Source of the DNA: Nocardiopsis suaedae
Lineage (GTDB): Bacteria; Actinomycetota; Actinomycetes; Streptosporangiales; Streptosporangiaceae
NCBI RefSeq assembly: GCF_027706745.1
Contig: NZ_JAQFWP010000057.1
Coordinates: forward strand, 1 to 47,311
Direction: 5' to 3'
Length of the DNA stretch: 47,311 nt
In this document: piece after piece, positions 7,797 to 16,148 of the stretch
Numbering within the stretch: position 1 is the first letter of the stretch
Layout: each line of letters opens with the position of its first letter
The notes under the pieces: model-generated
The model's database searches: none
What the model saw: only the letters and a program-made list of their open reading frames with translations
Told to the model about the DNA's origin: nothing
Position numbers and translations under genes: made by a program

Positions 7797-9284
7797 GTGC
7801 CTGACATCGATTCGGACTTCCTCGCATTGCCCCTGCGCGAGCTCGCCGACGCCGCCCTGGAGCGCGCCGGCGCGCTCGGCGCCGAGCACGCCGACTTCCG
7901 CCTGGAGCGGGTGCGCGGCCGCGTGCTGTCGGTCACCGACGGCTCGGTCGACACCGCCGCCGACTCCGACACCCTCGGCTTCGCCGTGCGCGTGGTGCAC
8001 GACGGGGTGTGGGGCTTCGCCTCCAGCGACGTCCTGGAGCCCCGCGCCGCCGCCGAGGCGGCCGAGCGCGCCGTGGACATGGCCCGGGTGGCCGCCCCGC
8101 TGACGGCCGAGCGCATCGAGCTCGCCCCCGAGCCCGCCCACCCCGATGCGGTGTGGGTCTCCTCCTACGAGAGCGACCCCTTCGCCACCACCGTCCGCCA
8201 GCAGGCCGCCCTGCTGTCCGGCTGGTCCCGCCGCCTGCTGGAGGACCACCGCGTCGACCACGTGGACGCCACCCTGCTCCAGGCCAAGGAGCAGAAGTTC
8301 TACGCCGACAGCGCCGGGACCTCCACCACCCAGCAGCGGGTGCGCATCGCCCCGGAGGTGGAGGTGTTCGCCAACAGGAACGGCCTGATGGACAGCATGC
8401 GCACGCTCTCGCCCCCGGTGGGGCGCGGGGCGGAGTACACCGCGCAGGTCGAGGCCGAGCTGCACGAGCTGCCCGCGCTGCTGGAGGAGAAGCTGCGCGC
8501 CCCCTCGGTCGAGCCCGGCCGCTACGACCTGGTCATCGACCCGTCGCAGCTGTGGCTGACCATTCACGAGAGCATCGGCCACGCCACCGAGCTGGACCGC
8601 GCGCTCGGCTACGAGGCCGCCTACGCCGGGACGTCCTTCGCCACCCCCGACCACCTGGGCTCCCTGCAGTACGGGGCGCCGTCGATGCACGTGACCGGCG
8701 ACCGGACGGTCGAGCACGGGCTGGCCACCGTCGGCTTCGACGACGAGGGGGTGGCCGCCTCCTCCTTCGACCTGATCCGCGGCGGTGTGCTCACCGGCTA
8801 CCAGCGCGACCGGCGAATCTCCCGCCTGACCGGCCACGACGCCTCCAACGGGTGCGCCTTCGCCGACTCCCCCTCCACCATGCCGATCCAGCGCATGGCC
8901 AACGTGTCGCTGGCGCCCGCCGCCGACGGCCCCACCACCGAGGGCCTGATCGAGGGCGTGGAGGACGGCGTGTACATCATGGGCGACCGGAGCTGGTCCA
9001 TCGACATGCAGCGGTACAACTTCCAGTTCACCGGCCAGCGCTTCTACCGGATCCGCAACGGCCGCCTGGACGGGATGCTGCGGGACGTCGCCTACCAGGC
9101 CACCACCACCGACTTCTGGAACGCGATGGCGGCGCTGGGCGGCCCGAGCACCTATGTGCTCGGCGGCACGTTCCGCTGCGGCAAGGGGCAGCCCGGCCAG
9201 GTAGCGGCGGTCAGCCACGGCTGCCCGTCGGCGGCCTTCACCGGCATCCGCGTCCTCAACACGGTTCAGGAGGCAGGCAAGTGA
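7797..9284 (+). CDS. tldD: TldD metalloprotease subunit
   Basis: 495-residue protein that pairs with PmbA/TldE in a heteromeric zinc protease that degrades unfolded peptides. In enterobacteria the complex also matures microcin B17 and processes CcdA. The catalytic HExxxH motif is seen as HESIGH (residues 257-262), and the family's C-terminal GTFRCGKGQPGQ is present. I chose the GTG at 7797 because the upstream extension lies in another gene. The stop overlaps the pmbA start by 4 nt. Confidence 0.95.
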   Translation: MPDIDSDFLALPLRELADAALERAGALGAEHADFRLERVRGRVLSVTDGSVDTAADSDTLGFAVRVVHDGVWGFASSDVLEPRAAAEAAERAVDMARVAAPLTAERIELAPEPAHPDAVWVSSYESDPFATTVRQQAALLSGWSRRLLEDHRVDHVDATLLQAKEQKFYADSAGTSTTQQRVRIAPEVEVFANRNGLMDSMRTLSPPVGRGAEYTAQVEAELHELPALLEEKLRAPSVEPGRYDLVIDPSQLWLTIHESIGHATELDRALGYEAAYAGTSFATPDHLGSLQYGAPSMHVTGDRTVEHGLATVGFDDEGVAASSFDLIRGGVLTGYQRDRRISRLTGHDASNGCAFADSPSTMPIQRMANVSLAPAADGPTTEGLIEGVEDGVYIMGDRSWSIDMQRYNFQFTGQRFYRIRNGRLDGMLRDVAYQATTTDFWNAMAALGGPSTYVLGGTFRCGKGQPGQVAAVSHGCPSAAFTGIRVLNTVQEAGK

Positions 9285-10681
9285 GCGTGTCCACCCCGCA
9301 GGAACTCGTCGAGCGCGCCCTGGGGCTGTCCCGCGCGGACGGGTGCATGGTGCTGGTCCGTGAGCGCAGCAGCGCCAACCTGCGCTGGGCGGGCAGCTCA
9401 CTGACGACCAACGGCGCCGCGCGGTCGCGGTCGGTGACGGTGGTGGCGCTGGTCGACGGCCCCGGCGGCGCCCAGGTGGGCGTGGTCGAGCGCGGAGGGC
9501 TGCGCGACGGGGAGCTGGAGGGCCTGGTGCGGGCGGCCGAGAAGGCCGCCTCGTCGGCGATTCCCACCGAGGAGGCGGTGCCGCTGGCGTCCCCGGAGGA
9601 GGCCGGCCGGGGCGGCGACTGGGACGCGCCCCCGGCGGCCACGGGCGTGGAGGTGTTCTCCGAGACCGCGCGCGGGCTGGGCCGGGTGTTCCGCGGGTCG
9701 GAGACGTCCGAGCGCCTGCACTACGGGTTCGCCGAGCACACCGTCGTCTCCACGTTCCTGGGCACCTCGACCGGGGTCCGGCTGCGGCACGACCAGCCCG
9801 AGGGCACCATCGAGATGAACACCCGCGCCGAGGGCTCCGACCCGCGTTCGGCCTGGGTGGGCCGGAGCGCGCCGGACTTCGCGGCCGTGGACCCCGAGGC
9901 GCTCGACGCCGAGCTGGCGCGCCGGGCCGGGTGGGCGTCGCGCCGGGTGGAGCTGCCCGCCGGGCGGTACGAGGCCGTCCTGCCGCCCGAGGCGGTGGCG
10001 GACCTGATGGTGCCGCTGTACTGGGACTCGGGGGCGCGGGACGCCCTTGAGGGGCGGTCGGCCCTGTCCGCGCCGGACGGCGGCACGCGTGTGGGCGAGC
10101 GGGTGGCGGGGCTCCCGCTGAACCTGCTGAGCGACCCGGGGTACGCGGGCCTTGAGTGCGCGCCGTTCGTGATCGCCAGCAGCCCCGGGCGCGACATCAG
10201 CGCCTTCGACAACGGGCTCCCCCTGCGCCGCACGGACTGGATCTCCGAGGGGGTGCTGAACGCGCTGGGGCAGACGCGGGCGACGGCGCGCAGGACCGGG
10301 ATGGAGCCGACCGGCTTCATCGACAACCTGGTGCTGGACCTGCCGGGGGCCGCGGGCGGCGTGGACGAGATGGTGGCGCGCACCGAGCGCGGGCTGCTGC
10401 TGACGTGCCTGTGGTACATCCGGTCGGTGGACCCGCAGACGATGCTCCAGACGGGTCTGACCCGCGACGGCGTGTACCTGGTGGAGGACGGGCGCGTGAC
10501 GGGGGCGGTGAACAACTTCCGGTTCAACGAGTCGCCGCTGGACCTGCTGGGGCGCGCGACGGAGGCCGGGGCGTCGGTGCCGGCCCTGTCGCGTGAGGCC
10601 GGGGACGTCTTCCCCCGGACGGCGATGCCGCCGCTGCGCATCCCCGACTTCAACATGTCGACGGTCAGCAAGGCCTCCTGA
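9281..10681 (+). CDS. pmbA: PmbA/TldE, non-catalytic partner of TldD
   Basis: 466 residues starting at a GTG inside the tldD stop (GTGA). It has the TldD/PmbA fold without the HExxxH zinc motif, as expected for the TldE partner. Recognisable stretches include YGFAEHTVVSTFLGTSTGVR near residue 147 and the C-terminal TRDGVYLVEDGRVTGAVNNF. The PmbA family is usually about 450 residues. It forms the heteromeric peptidase with TldD. A bidirectional terminator follows. Confidence 0.94.
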   Translation: MSVSTPQELVERALGLSRADGCMVLVRERSSANLRWAGSSLTTNGAARSRSVTVVALVDGPGGAQVGVVERGGLRDGELEGLVRAAEKAASSAIPTEEAVPLASPEEAGRGGDWDAPPAATGVEVFSETARGLGRVFRGSETSERLHYGFAEHTVVSTFLGTSTGVRLRHDQPEGTIEMNTRAEGSDPRSAWVGRSAPDFAAVDPEALDAELARRAGWASRRVELPAGRYEAVLPPEAVADLMVPLYWDSGARDALEGRSALSAPDGGTRVGERVAGLPLNLLSDPGYAGLECAPFVIASSPGRDISAFDNGLPLRRTDWISEGVLNALGQTRATARRTGMEPTGFIDNLVLDLPGAAGGVDEMVARTERGLLLTCLWYIRSVDPQTMLQTGLTRDGVYLVEDGRVTGAVNNFRFNESPLDLLGRATEAGASVPALSREAGDVFPRTAMPPLRIPDFNMSTVSKAS

Positions 10682-10702
10682 AGGCCCTCAGACGGCCGGA
10701 GA

Positions 10703-10738
10703 GCGGCTCCGGACTCGCCCGCGGCGGTCCGGAGCCGC
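10703..10738. terminator. bidirectional terminator between pmbA and dodecin
   Basis: Perfect 11-bp arms GCGGCTCCGGA / TCCGGAGCCGC with a 14-nt loop. It lies between the convergent pmbA and dodecin genes, 21 nt from the pmbA stop and 18 nt from the dodecin stop. Confidence 0.82.
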
Positions 10739-10756
10739 GTCCCGCCCGTGCGCCCC

Positions 10757-10969
10757 TCAGTCCTCTTCGAGGCGGAATCCGAGCTTGAGCCCCACCTGGT
10801 AGTGCGCGATGCGGCCGTCCTCCAGGTGGCCGCGCACCTGGGTGACCTCGAACCAGTCCAGCCCGCGCAGGGTCTGCTGGGCCCGCTCGATGCCGTTGCG
10901 GATGGCCTGGTCGACGCCCTCGTGCGAGGTGCCGACGATCTCGGTGACCCGGTAGGTGTGCTCGCTCAT
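10757..10969 (-). CDS. dodecin (flavin-binding dodecameric storage protein)
   Basis: 70 residues covering the whole dodecin family: HTYRVTEIVGTSHEGVDQAI, RNGIERAQQTLRGLDWFEV and a C-terminal GLKLGFRLE. Dodecins form dodecamers that sequester FMN, riboflavin or, in some bacteria, CoA and FMN. The Trp in GLDWFEV is the residue that stacks on the flavin. I chose the ATG at 10969; a longer frame upstream is Gly-rich and lacks family similarity. The neighbourhood contains no flavin-synthesis genes. Confidence 0.93.
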   Translation of the reverse strand: MSEHTYRVTEIVGTSHEGVDQAIRNGIERAQQTLRGLDWFEVTQVRGHLEDGRIAHYQVGLKLGFRLEED

Positions 10970-11202
10970 GGCCGCCTCTCCTCCGCCGCCGGCGCCCCCT
11001 CGGACGCCGGCGATGTGTTCCATCGCACATTTCCCGGCACCCTTCCCTGGGGGCGGATCGGGCAATCCCCCCTTCTCCGCCGCTTTCCCGACCCTTTACG
11101 GGTTCCGCCCATACACCATTGGTCCCGTTCCGGATAATTCGCCATTAGTTGGTGAAACAGCAGGTCCGCGGGACTATCCCGAGATCACGTCGTAACTGAG
11201 TC

Positions 11203-11234
11203 TTGACGTACCCCCGGGAGTGGCGGTGTACATT
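11203..11234 (+). promoter_or_regulatory. candidate promoter of the 6C-like sRNA
   Basis: TTGACG (11203-11208) and TGTACATT (11227-11234) lie just upstream of the structured RNA. The spacer is 18-20 nt depending on which hexamer is taken as -10, a little long. A start near 11240 places the first hairpin at the 5' end. Confidence 0.6.
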
Positions 11235-11235
11235 G

Positions 11236-11354
11236 GGGGCAGCGCTTCGGTCCCCCGTCGGAGCGCTGGGCCGGTGTTTCGAGCCCCCGTCGGAACACCG
11301 CGCGCGACGTCGGGTGGTTTGCCCCCGTAGCCACCCGGCGTCGCCTTTTTCTTT
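11236..11354 (+). ncRNA. 6C-like small RNA with three C-loop hairpins
   Basis: Three consecutive hairpins expose nearly the same C-rich loop. Hairpin 1 (11241-11267): AGCGCTTC / GGAGCGCT, loop GGTCCCCCGTC. Hairpin 2 (11272-11300): GGTGTTTC / GGAACACC, loop GAGCCCCCGTC. Hairpin 3 (11306-11342): GACGTCGGGTGG / CCACCCGGCGTC, loop with GCCCCCGTAG. A T-rich tail at 11346-11354 follows, so hairpin 3 doubles as terminator. This matches the actinobacterial 6C RNA motif (two hairpins with C-runs; mycobacterial B11), whose loops pair with G-rich mRNA sites. Here the runs are five Cs and there are three hairpins. It lies between dodecin and a small CDS. Identity as 6C is by recall. Confidence 0.75.
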
Positions 11355-11438
11355 CCCGGCCCCGGCCGGCGCGGCCCCGGCGGCGCCGGCCGGGGCACGG
11401 CCGCACCGACACCGCCGTACCGCCCGGAGAGCACCCCG

Positions 11439-11663
11439 TTGAGCACGACCGAGCCCGCCGGAACCGCACCGCCCGTCTGCTCGCGGAGGGGCTGCCGGCA
11501 GGAGGCACGGTGGGCTCTGGTGTGGAACAACCCCAAGGTGCACACCCCGGACCGCCGCAAGACCTGGCTGGCCTGCGACGAGCACCGCGGCTACCTGGCC
11601 GACTTCCTGGAGGTCCGCGGGTTCCTGCGCGAGACGGTGCCCTTCGACGAGTTCACGGGCTGA
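11439..11663 (+). CDS. small conserved cysteine/histidine protein
   Basis: 74 residues with a possible zinc-binding set: C14 and C19 (CSRRGC) and later ACDEH. It also has WALVWNNPKVHTPDRRKTW. Small proteins of this type are widespread in actinomycetes and have been labelled acetone carboxylase in some annotations, a name the sequence does not support. The start is a TTG at 11439 preceded by CGGAGA; no ATG or GTG fits better. It begins 85 nt after the sRNA terminator in the same direction, so read-through linkage is possible. Function unknown. Confidence 0.75.
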   Translation: MSTTEPAGTAPPVCSRRGCRQEARWALVWNNPKVHTPDRRKTWLACDEHRGYLADFLEVRGFLRETVPFDEFTG

Positions 11664-11748
11664 GCCGCAGACTGAGCGGCCTGAGGGGGCCGCGGCCCGA
11701 CCGGCGCCGCACGCCGCACGGAAGGCGGCGGTGCGCGCACGGCGCCCC

Positions 11749-12342
11749 TCAGTCCGTCCCGTCGCGCAGCAGCTCCCGCGCGCGGGCCAGCTCCTCGGGC
11801 GTATCGCAGTCGAAGGCCGCCAGCTCGGCGCCCTGGGGCGTCCGCACCCGCGCGTAGTCGAACGGCCGGGCGCACCCCGCAGGCGCGAACAGGCCCCGCA
11901 GGGAGGCCCCGGGGTAGGCCTCCAGGGCCGCGCGGAGCCGCTCGGTGCGCCAGACGCCCAGCAGCCACTGCTCCCGCCCCTCAGCGTCCACCATGACGGC
12001 CCCGTGCCGCCCCTCGGCGGCCGCCCGCAGCGCCGTCACGTGCTCGGCGCGCAGGAAGGGCATGTCACCGGCGAGCACCGCCGTCCAGGGCGCCCGGACC
12101 TCGCCCGCCCCGGCGCGCAAGGCCGGGACGGGCCCGGAGCCGGGCGGGTCCTCACGGACGTAGACCGCGTGCGGGCGCTCGCGGGGCGGCCCCACGATGA
12201 CCACGCGGCCCGGAGCCGCGGCGGCGACGCGCTCCAGCAGGGTCGCTCCCCCGGCCTCCAGGCCGGGTTTGTCCGCGCCGCCCATGCGACGCGCCCTCCC
12301 GCCCGCGAGGATGACGCTGTCGCACTCCTGGAGCGCCTCCAC
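11749..12342 (-). CDS. mobA: molybdenum cofactor guanylyltransferase (MobA-like)
   Basis: 197-residue nucleotidyltransferase fold. The signature LAGGRARRMGGADKPGL near residues 12-28 matches LAGGxSxRMGxDK. A metal-binding AGDMPFL lies near residue 93. MobA attaches GMP to molybdopterin-Mo to form the bis-MGD or MGD cofactor. The start is GTG with GGGGAGGGG 2-9 nt upstream. It follows rtcB and moaA on the same strand. The moaA gene nearby supports a molybdenum cofactor role over sugar-nucleotide or other NTP-transferase functions. Confidence 0.9.
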   Translation of the reverse strand: MEALQECDSVILAGGRARRMGGADKPGLEAGGATLLERVAAAAPGRVVIVGPPRERPHAVYVREDPPGSGPVPALRAGAGEVRAPWTAVLAGDMPFLRAEHVTALRAAAEGRHGAVMVDAEGREQWLLGVWRTERLRAALEAYPGASLRGLFAPAGCARPFDYARVRTPQGAELAAFDCDTPEELARARELLRDGTD

Positions 12343-12358
12343 GGCCCCTCCCCTCGGC

Positions 12359-12392
12359 GCCGCCGCGGAGCCCGGCCGGGCTCCGCGGCGGC
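12359..12392. terminator. perfect 34-nt palindrome between rtcB and mobA
   Basis: GCCGCCGCGGAGCCCGG is followed directly by its complement (17-bp arms, no loop). It sits 8 nt after the rtcB stop and 16 nt before the mobA start, so it probably separates or attenuates their transcription. Confidence 0.7.
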
Positions 12393-12400
12393 CGCTCAGC

Positions 12401-13588
12401 TCAGCCCTTGACGCACACGACCTGGCGCAGGTGCGCCACGACCTCGACGAGGTCGGTCTGCGCCGAGATCACTTCCTCGATGTCCTTGTACGCACCGGGG
12501 ATCTCGTCCACCACGCCGGTGTCCTTGCGGCACTCCACCCCGCGCGTCTGCTCGGCCAGGTCGGCCTCGGTGAAGGTCTTGCGCGCCTTGTTGCGGCTCA
12601 TGCGCCGCCCGGCCCCGTGGGAGGCGGAGTTGAACGAGGACGCGTTGCCCAGGCCGCGCACGATGTAGGTGCCCGTCGCCATGCTGCCGGGGATGATGCC
12701 GTGGTCGCCCTTGCCCGCGCGGATCGCGCCCTTGCGGGTGACCAGGACGTCCACGCCGTCGTAGGTCTCCTCGGCGACGTAGTTGTGGTGGCAGGAGATC
12801 CACTGCCCGAAGCGCACGCCCGGGAAGGAGCGGCGCAGCACGTCGCAGGCCAGGCCCATCATGACGTCGCGGTTGCGGCGCGCGTACTCCTGGGCCCAGA
12901 ACAGGTCGCGGCGGTAGGCGTCCATCTCCGGGGTGCCCGAGACGAACACGGCCAGGTCGCGGTCGGGCAGGTCCTGGTTGTGCGGCAGCTTGCGGGCCCG
13001 CTCGATGTGGTGCTCGGCGAGCTCCTTGCCGATGTTGCGCGAGCCCGAGTGCAGCACCGTCCACACGGTGCCGTCGTCGTCGAGGCAGACCTCCAGGAAG
13101 TGGTTGCCGCCGCCCAGGGTGCCCATCTGGTGGGAGGCGCGGTCCCGGCGGCCGTGCACGGAGGGGGCCAGGTCCTCGAAGCGGCCCCAGAAGCGGTCCC
13201 AGTCGCCGGTCTTGAGGCCGTGGAGGCGCGCGACGTTCACCGGCGAGCGGTGCATGCGGAAGCCGACGGGGACGGCCGCCTCCAGGTCCGAGCGCAGGCG
13301 GCCCAGGTCGTCGGGGAGGTCCTCGGCGGTCAGCGAGGTCTTGACGGCGGTCATGCCGCAGCCGATGTCGACGCCCACGGCCGCCGGGGACACGGCGTCG
13401 CGCATCGCGATCACCGAGCCGACGGTGGCGCCCTTGCCGTAGTGCACGTCGGGCATCACGGCCAGGCCGTGCACCCAGGGCATACGGGTGACGTTGCGGA
13501 GCTGGTCCATGGCGGCCGGTTCGACGCCCTCCGGGTCGGTCCACATCCGGATGGGCACGCGCGCACCGGGCGCCTCCGTGTAGGGCAT
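12401..13588 (-). CDS. rtcB: RtcB-type RNA 3'-phosphate/5'-hydroxyl ligase
   Basis: 395-residue RtcB. Motifs in order: MPDVHYGKGATVGSVIA near 50; metal site VGVDIGCGM near 77 with the Mn-binding Asp and Cys; GTLGGGNHFLEV; LHSGSRNIG; CHHNYV; GSMATGTYIVRG; and SHGAGRRMSR, with the His that receives GMP. RtcB seals RNA with 2',3'-cyclic phosphate or 3'-phosphate ends to 5'-OH ends using GTP and Mn2+, in tRNA or RNA repair. I prefer the ATG at 13588 (GGAGG 10 nt upstream) over one 13 codons earlier. No RtcA or RtcR partner is adjacent. Confidence 0.95.
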   Translation of the reverse strand: MPYTEAPGARVPIRMWTDPEGVEPAAMDQLRNVTRMPWVHGLAVMPDVHYGKGATVGSVIAMRDAVSPAAVGVDIGCGMTAVKTSLTAEDLPDDLGRLRSDLEAAVPVGFRMHRSPVNVARLHGLKTGDWDRFWGRFEDLAPSVHGRRDRASHQMGTLGGGNHFLEVCLDDDGTVWTVLHSGSRNIGKELAEHHIERARKLPHNQDLPDRDLAVFVSGTPEMDAYRRDLFWAQEYARRNRDVMMGLACDVLRRSFPGVRFGQWISCHHNYVAEETYDGVDVLVTRKGAIRAGKGDHGIIPGSMATGTYIVRGLGNASSFNSASHGAGRRMSRNKARKTFTEADLAEQTRGVECRKDTGVVDEIPGAYKDIEEVISAQTDLVEVVAHLRQVVCVKG

Positions 13589-13754
13589 GGCCCCTTCGCC
13601 TCCTTCTGACGGGCGGATCGGTCGCACCGGCCCTCATGGCCGGTGCCGCCGAACCTCCCGGCCCGGCGCCCCGAAATCAGACCAGGGGCGGACCCGCTGC
13701 GGCAACGGGTTTTCCGTGCCTGCGCCCGCCCCTGGGGACCGATCCGCCCCGGCC

Positions 13755-14744
13755 TCAGCCGCCGATCGCCGACATGGGACGGGCGGGCTGCAGGAACCCG
13801 GTGTCGTCGATGCCGTGGCCCGGCATCTTGCGGGCGACGGCGGCGAGCCAGCGCTCGGCGATCTCCTCGTCGGTGCCCCCCTCGCGCAGCAGCGGGCGCA
13901 GGTCGGACTCCTCTCGGGCGAACAGGCAGTTGCGGATCTGGCCGTCGGCGGTCAGCCGCACCCGGTCGCAGGCCCCGCAGAAGGGCCGGGTGACCGAGCC
14001 GATCACCCCGACCGTGGCCGGGCCGCCGTCGACCAGGAACCGCTCGGCCGGGGCGCTGCCGCGCTCCTCGGTATCGTCGGGCGCCAGGTCGTAGCGGGTG
14101 CCGAGCAGGTCGAGGATCTCGTCGGCGGTGATCATCGTGTCGCGGCGCCAGCCGTGCTGGGCGTCCAGCGGCATCTGCTCGATGAACCGCAGCTCATAGC
14201 CGCGCTCCAGGCAGTAGGCGAGCAGGTCGGGGGCCTCGTCGTCGTTGACGTCCCGCATCAGGACGGCGTTGACCTTGACCGGGACCAGCCCGGCCTCGGC
14301 GGAGGCGGCCAGGCCGTCGAGCACGTCGGGCAGGCGGCGGCGCCGCGCCAGCCGCTCGAAGACGTCGGGCCGCAGGGTGTCCAGGGAGACGTTGACCCGG
14401 TCCAGCCCGGCCTCGGCCAGGGCCGGGGCCATTCGGGCCAGTCCGATGCCGTTGGTGGTGAGCGCGGTCTTGGGTCGGGGCCGCAGCGCCGTCGCGGCGG
14501 CGATGATGCCGGGCAGGCCGCGGCGCAGCAGCGGCTCGCCCCCGGTGAATCGGACCTCCGTGATTCCGAGCATCGTGACGCCGATACGGATCAGGCGGTG
14601 GAGTTCGTCGTCGGTCAGCAGCTCCGGCTTGGGCAGCCACTCCAGCCCTTCCGGGGGCATACAGTACGTGCAGCGCAGGTTGCACCGGTCGGTGAGGGAG
14701 ACCCTCAGGTCGGTGGCCACTCTCCCGTAGGAATCAGCCAGCAC
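13755..14744 (-). CDS. moaA: GTP 3',8-cyclase MoaA
   Basis: 329-residue radical-SAM enzyme that starts molybdenum cofactor biosynthesis by converting GTP to 3',8-cyclo-GTP. The N-terminal cluster motif is CNLRCTYC, and FTGGEPLLR is the SAM-binding GGEP. The C-terminal cluster is CGACDRVRLTADGQIRNC, and the protein ends in the GG tail (AIGG) needed for activity. The GTG at 14744 has GGGAGG 8 nt upstream and gives the normal family length. A promoter-like TAGGGT lies about 100 nt upstream. Its pathway partner MoaC is not in the window. Confidence 0.96.
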   Translation of the reverse strand: MLADSYGRVATDLRVSLTDRCNLRCTYCMPPEGLEWLPKPELLTDDELHRLIRIGVTMLGITEVRFTGGEPLLRRGLPGIIAAATALRPRPKTALTTNGIGLARMAPALAEAGLDRVNVSLDTLRPDVFERLARRRRLPDVLDGLAASAEAGLVPVKVNAVLMRDVNDDEAPDLLAYCLERGYELRFIEQMPLDAQHGWRRDTMITADEILDLLGTRYDLAPDDTEERGSAPAERFLVDGGPATVGVIGSVTRPFCGACDRVRLTADGQIRNCLFAREESDLRPLLREGGTDEEIAERWLAAVARKMPGHGIDDTGFLQPARPMSAIGG

Positions 14745-15157
14745 GGGCGACACCTCCCATGTTCGTCGCGGGACCCGGTCGGCGGCCGCCCGCAAGCGGC
14801 TGTGGGGGCCGGGACCGCATCTCCTTGGTGCTTCCCGACACACGCCACCCTAAAAGACGCGTGGTTCGTCCCGCAGTGCCGGACGGGCCGTTCTTGCACA
14901 CGTGCGTCCAGTTCGGGACGTTTTCTGGCCGGGTTTCGGTCGAATTTCCGTCGCGCGGTACAAAACCGCTCCCCCGTCACGGCGAAGATTCGGCCGATGC
15001 CACAGCCGCCCGGGGCGGGCCCACCGCCCTCCGGCGGGTCCGCCGCGCCCGGCCCCCGTGTGCGGGGACCGCGGCCCTTGCGGTGCGGCGGGAGCGCTCC
15101 TGACCCCACGCGCACCGCGCACGCTACCGTCAGGGGACGACAACGGAAGGAGCCTCG
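14745..15157. other. 413-bp divergent intergenic region, moaA / hydrolase
   Basis: Holds the promoters for moaA (minus; TAGGGT near 14853-14858 reading leftwards) and for the hydrolase (plus). I looked for a molybdenum-cofactor riboswitch upstream of moaA and could not recognise one. Ribosome-binding site ACGGAAGGAG lies immediately before the hydrolase start. Confidence 0.45.
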
Positions 15158-15985
15158 ATGGCCGTTTCGCGCGAATGGGGGCTGCCCGGCGGCCCCGGAG
15201 GGGCGCAGCGCCTGCACGCCCGGGCCTGGGCCGCGCCGGGCGAGGACCCCGCATGGCTGGCGGTGCTGGTCCACGGATACGGCGAGCACATCGGCCGGTA
15301 CGAGCACGTGGCCGAGTACCTGTGCGCGAACGGCGCGGCCGTCTACGGGCTCGACCACCGCGGGCACGGCCGCTCGGAGGGCGAGCGCGTGCTCATCGAG
15401 GACTTCGCGGGCGTGGTGGAGGACGTGCACCGCCTGGTCACCCAGGCCCGCAGCGCCTACACGCGCCTGCCGCTGGTGATGGTGGGCCACTCCATGGGCG
15501 GGCTGATCGCCGCGCGCTACGCCCAGACGCACCCGGAGGAGCTGACGGCCCTGGCGCTGTCCGGGCCGGTGCTGGGCCGGTGGGACCTGGTCCCTGGCCT
15601 GCTCGCGCACGAGGAGATCCCCGACGTGCCCATCGACCCGGCGACGCTGTCGCGGGACCCGCAGGTGGGCGCCGCCTACGCCGCCGACGAGCTGGTGTGG
15701 CACGGCCCCTTCAAGCGCCCGACCCTGGAGGCCGTCGGCACCGAGCTGGAGCGGATCCGGGCGGACGGGTCCATCGGCCCGCTGCCGCTGCTGTGGGTCC
15801 ACGGCTCGGACGACCGGATCGTGCCGGTCGACGGCACCACGCAGGGCATCCTGAGCCTGGCCGGGAACGACGTCACGGCGCGCATCCTTCCCGGCGCCCA
15901 GCACGAAGTGTTCAACGAGTCCGACCCGGAGCAGGCCCTGGCGGAGGTCGCCCGCTTCGCGGCGCGCTTCACCTCCGGGACCTGA
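15158..15985 (+). CDS. alpha/beta hydrolase, monoacylglycerol lipase-like
   Basis: 275 residues with the Hydrolase_4 layout: oxyanion-hole HGYGEHIGRY (39-48), DHRGHGRS, nucleophile elbow GHSMGG (Ser112), acid in HGSDDRIVP (Asp219) and His249 in GAQHEVFNE. These match monoacylglycerol lipases and lysophospholipases, so glycerolipid ester hydrolysis in the cytoplasm is the likely activity; substrate is inferred. The start is supported by GGAAGGAG. It converges on the acyl-CoA ligase gene, which suggests but does not prove joint lipid use. Confidence 0.88.
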   Translation: MAVSREWGLPGGPGGAQRLHARAWAAPGEDPAWLAVLVHGYGEHIGRYEHVAEYLCANGAAVYGLDHRGHGRSEGERVLIEDFAGVVEDVHRLVTQARSAYTRLPLVMVGHSMGGLIAARYAQTHPEELTALALSGPVLGRWDLVPGLLAHEEIPDVPIDPATLSRDPQVGAAYAADELVWHGPFKRPTLEAVGTELERIRADGSIGPLPLLWVHGSDDRIVPVDGTTQGILSLAGNDVTARILPGAQHEVFNESDPEQALAEVARFAARFTSGT

Positions 15986-15992
15986 GAGCGTT

Positions 15993-16035
15993 CCCCCGCA
16001 CGGCACCGGAGGGGACCCTCGGTGCCGTGCGGGGG
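15993..16035. terminator. strong hairpin after hydrolase gene
   Basis: 16-bp perfect arms CCCCCGCACGGCACCG / CGGTGCCGTGCGGGGG with an 11-nt loop, 8 nt after the hydrolase stop. A second, smaller GC hairpin (CCCCGCCC / GGGCGGGG, about 16103-16123) lies nearer the convergent acyl-CoA ligase and may terminate it. Confidence 0.85.
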
Positions 16036-16148
16036 TGTCCAGGGGGCGGGCCAGGGGGCGGAACGGCCCCCGCCGGGCCCCAGAGGCCCCCTGAGGGCCT
16101 CCCCCGCCCAGAGGGCGGGGAGGGGGCCAGGGGCCGCCCGGACGCGCC

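Noticed and set aside
7797-10681. TldD-PmbA as dedicated protease of the RiPP
   Set aside because: It is about 30 kb away and widespread as housekeeping. The precursor has a Pro cleavage site better suited to a prolyl endopeptidase. Kept only as a remote alternative.
13589-13627. Longer rtcB start at 13627
   Set aside because: GGAGG is correctly spaced only for the ATG at 13588, which also matches the usual family start.
14745-14870. Molybdenum-cofactor riboswitch before moaA
   Set aside because: No matching multistem fold was recognised by eye; a covariance search would be needed.
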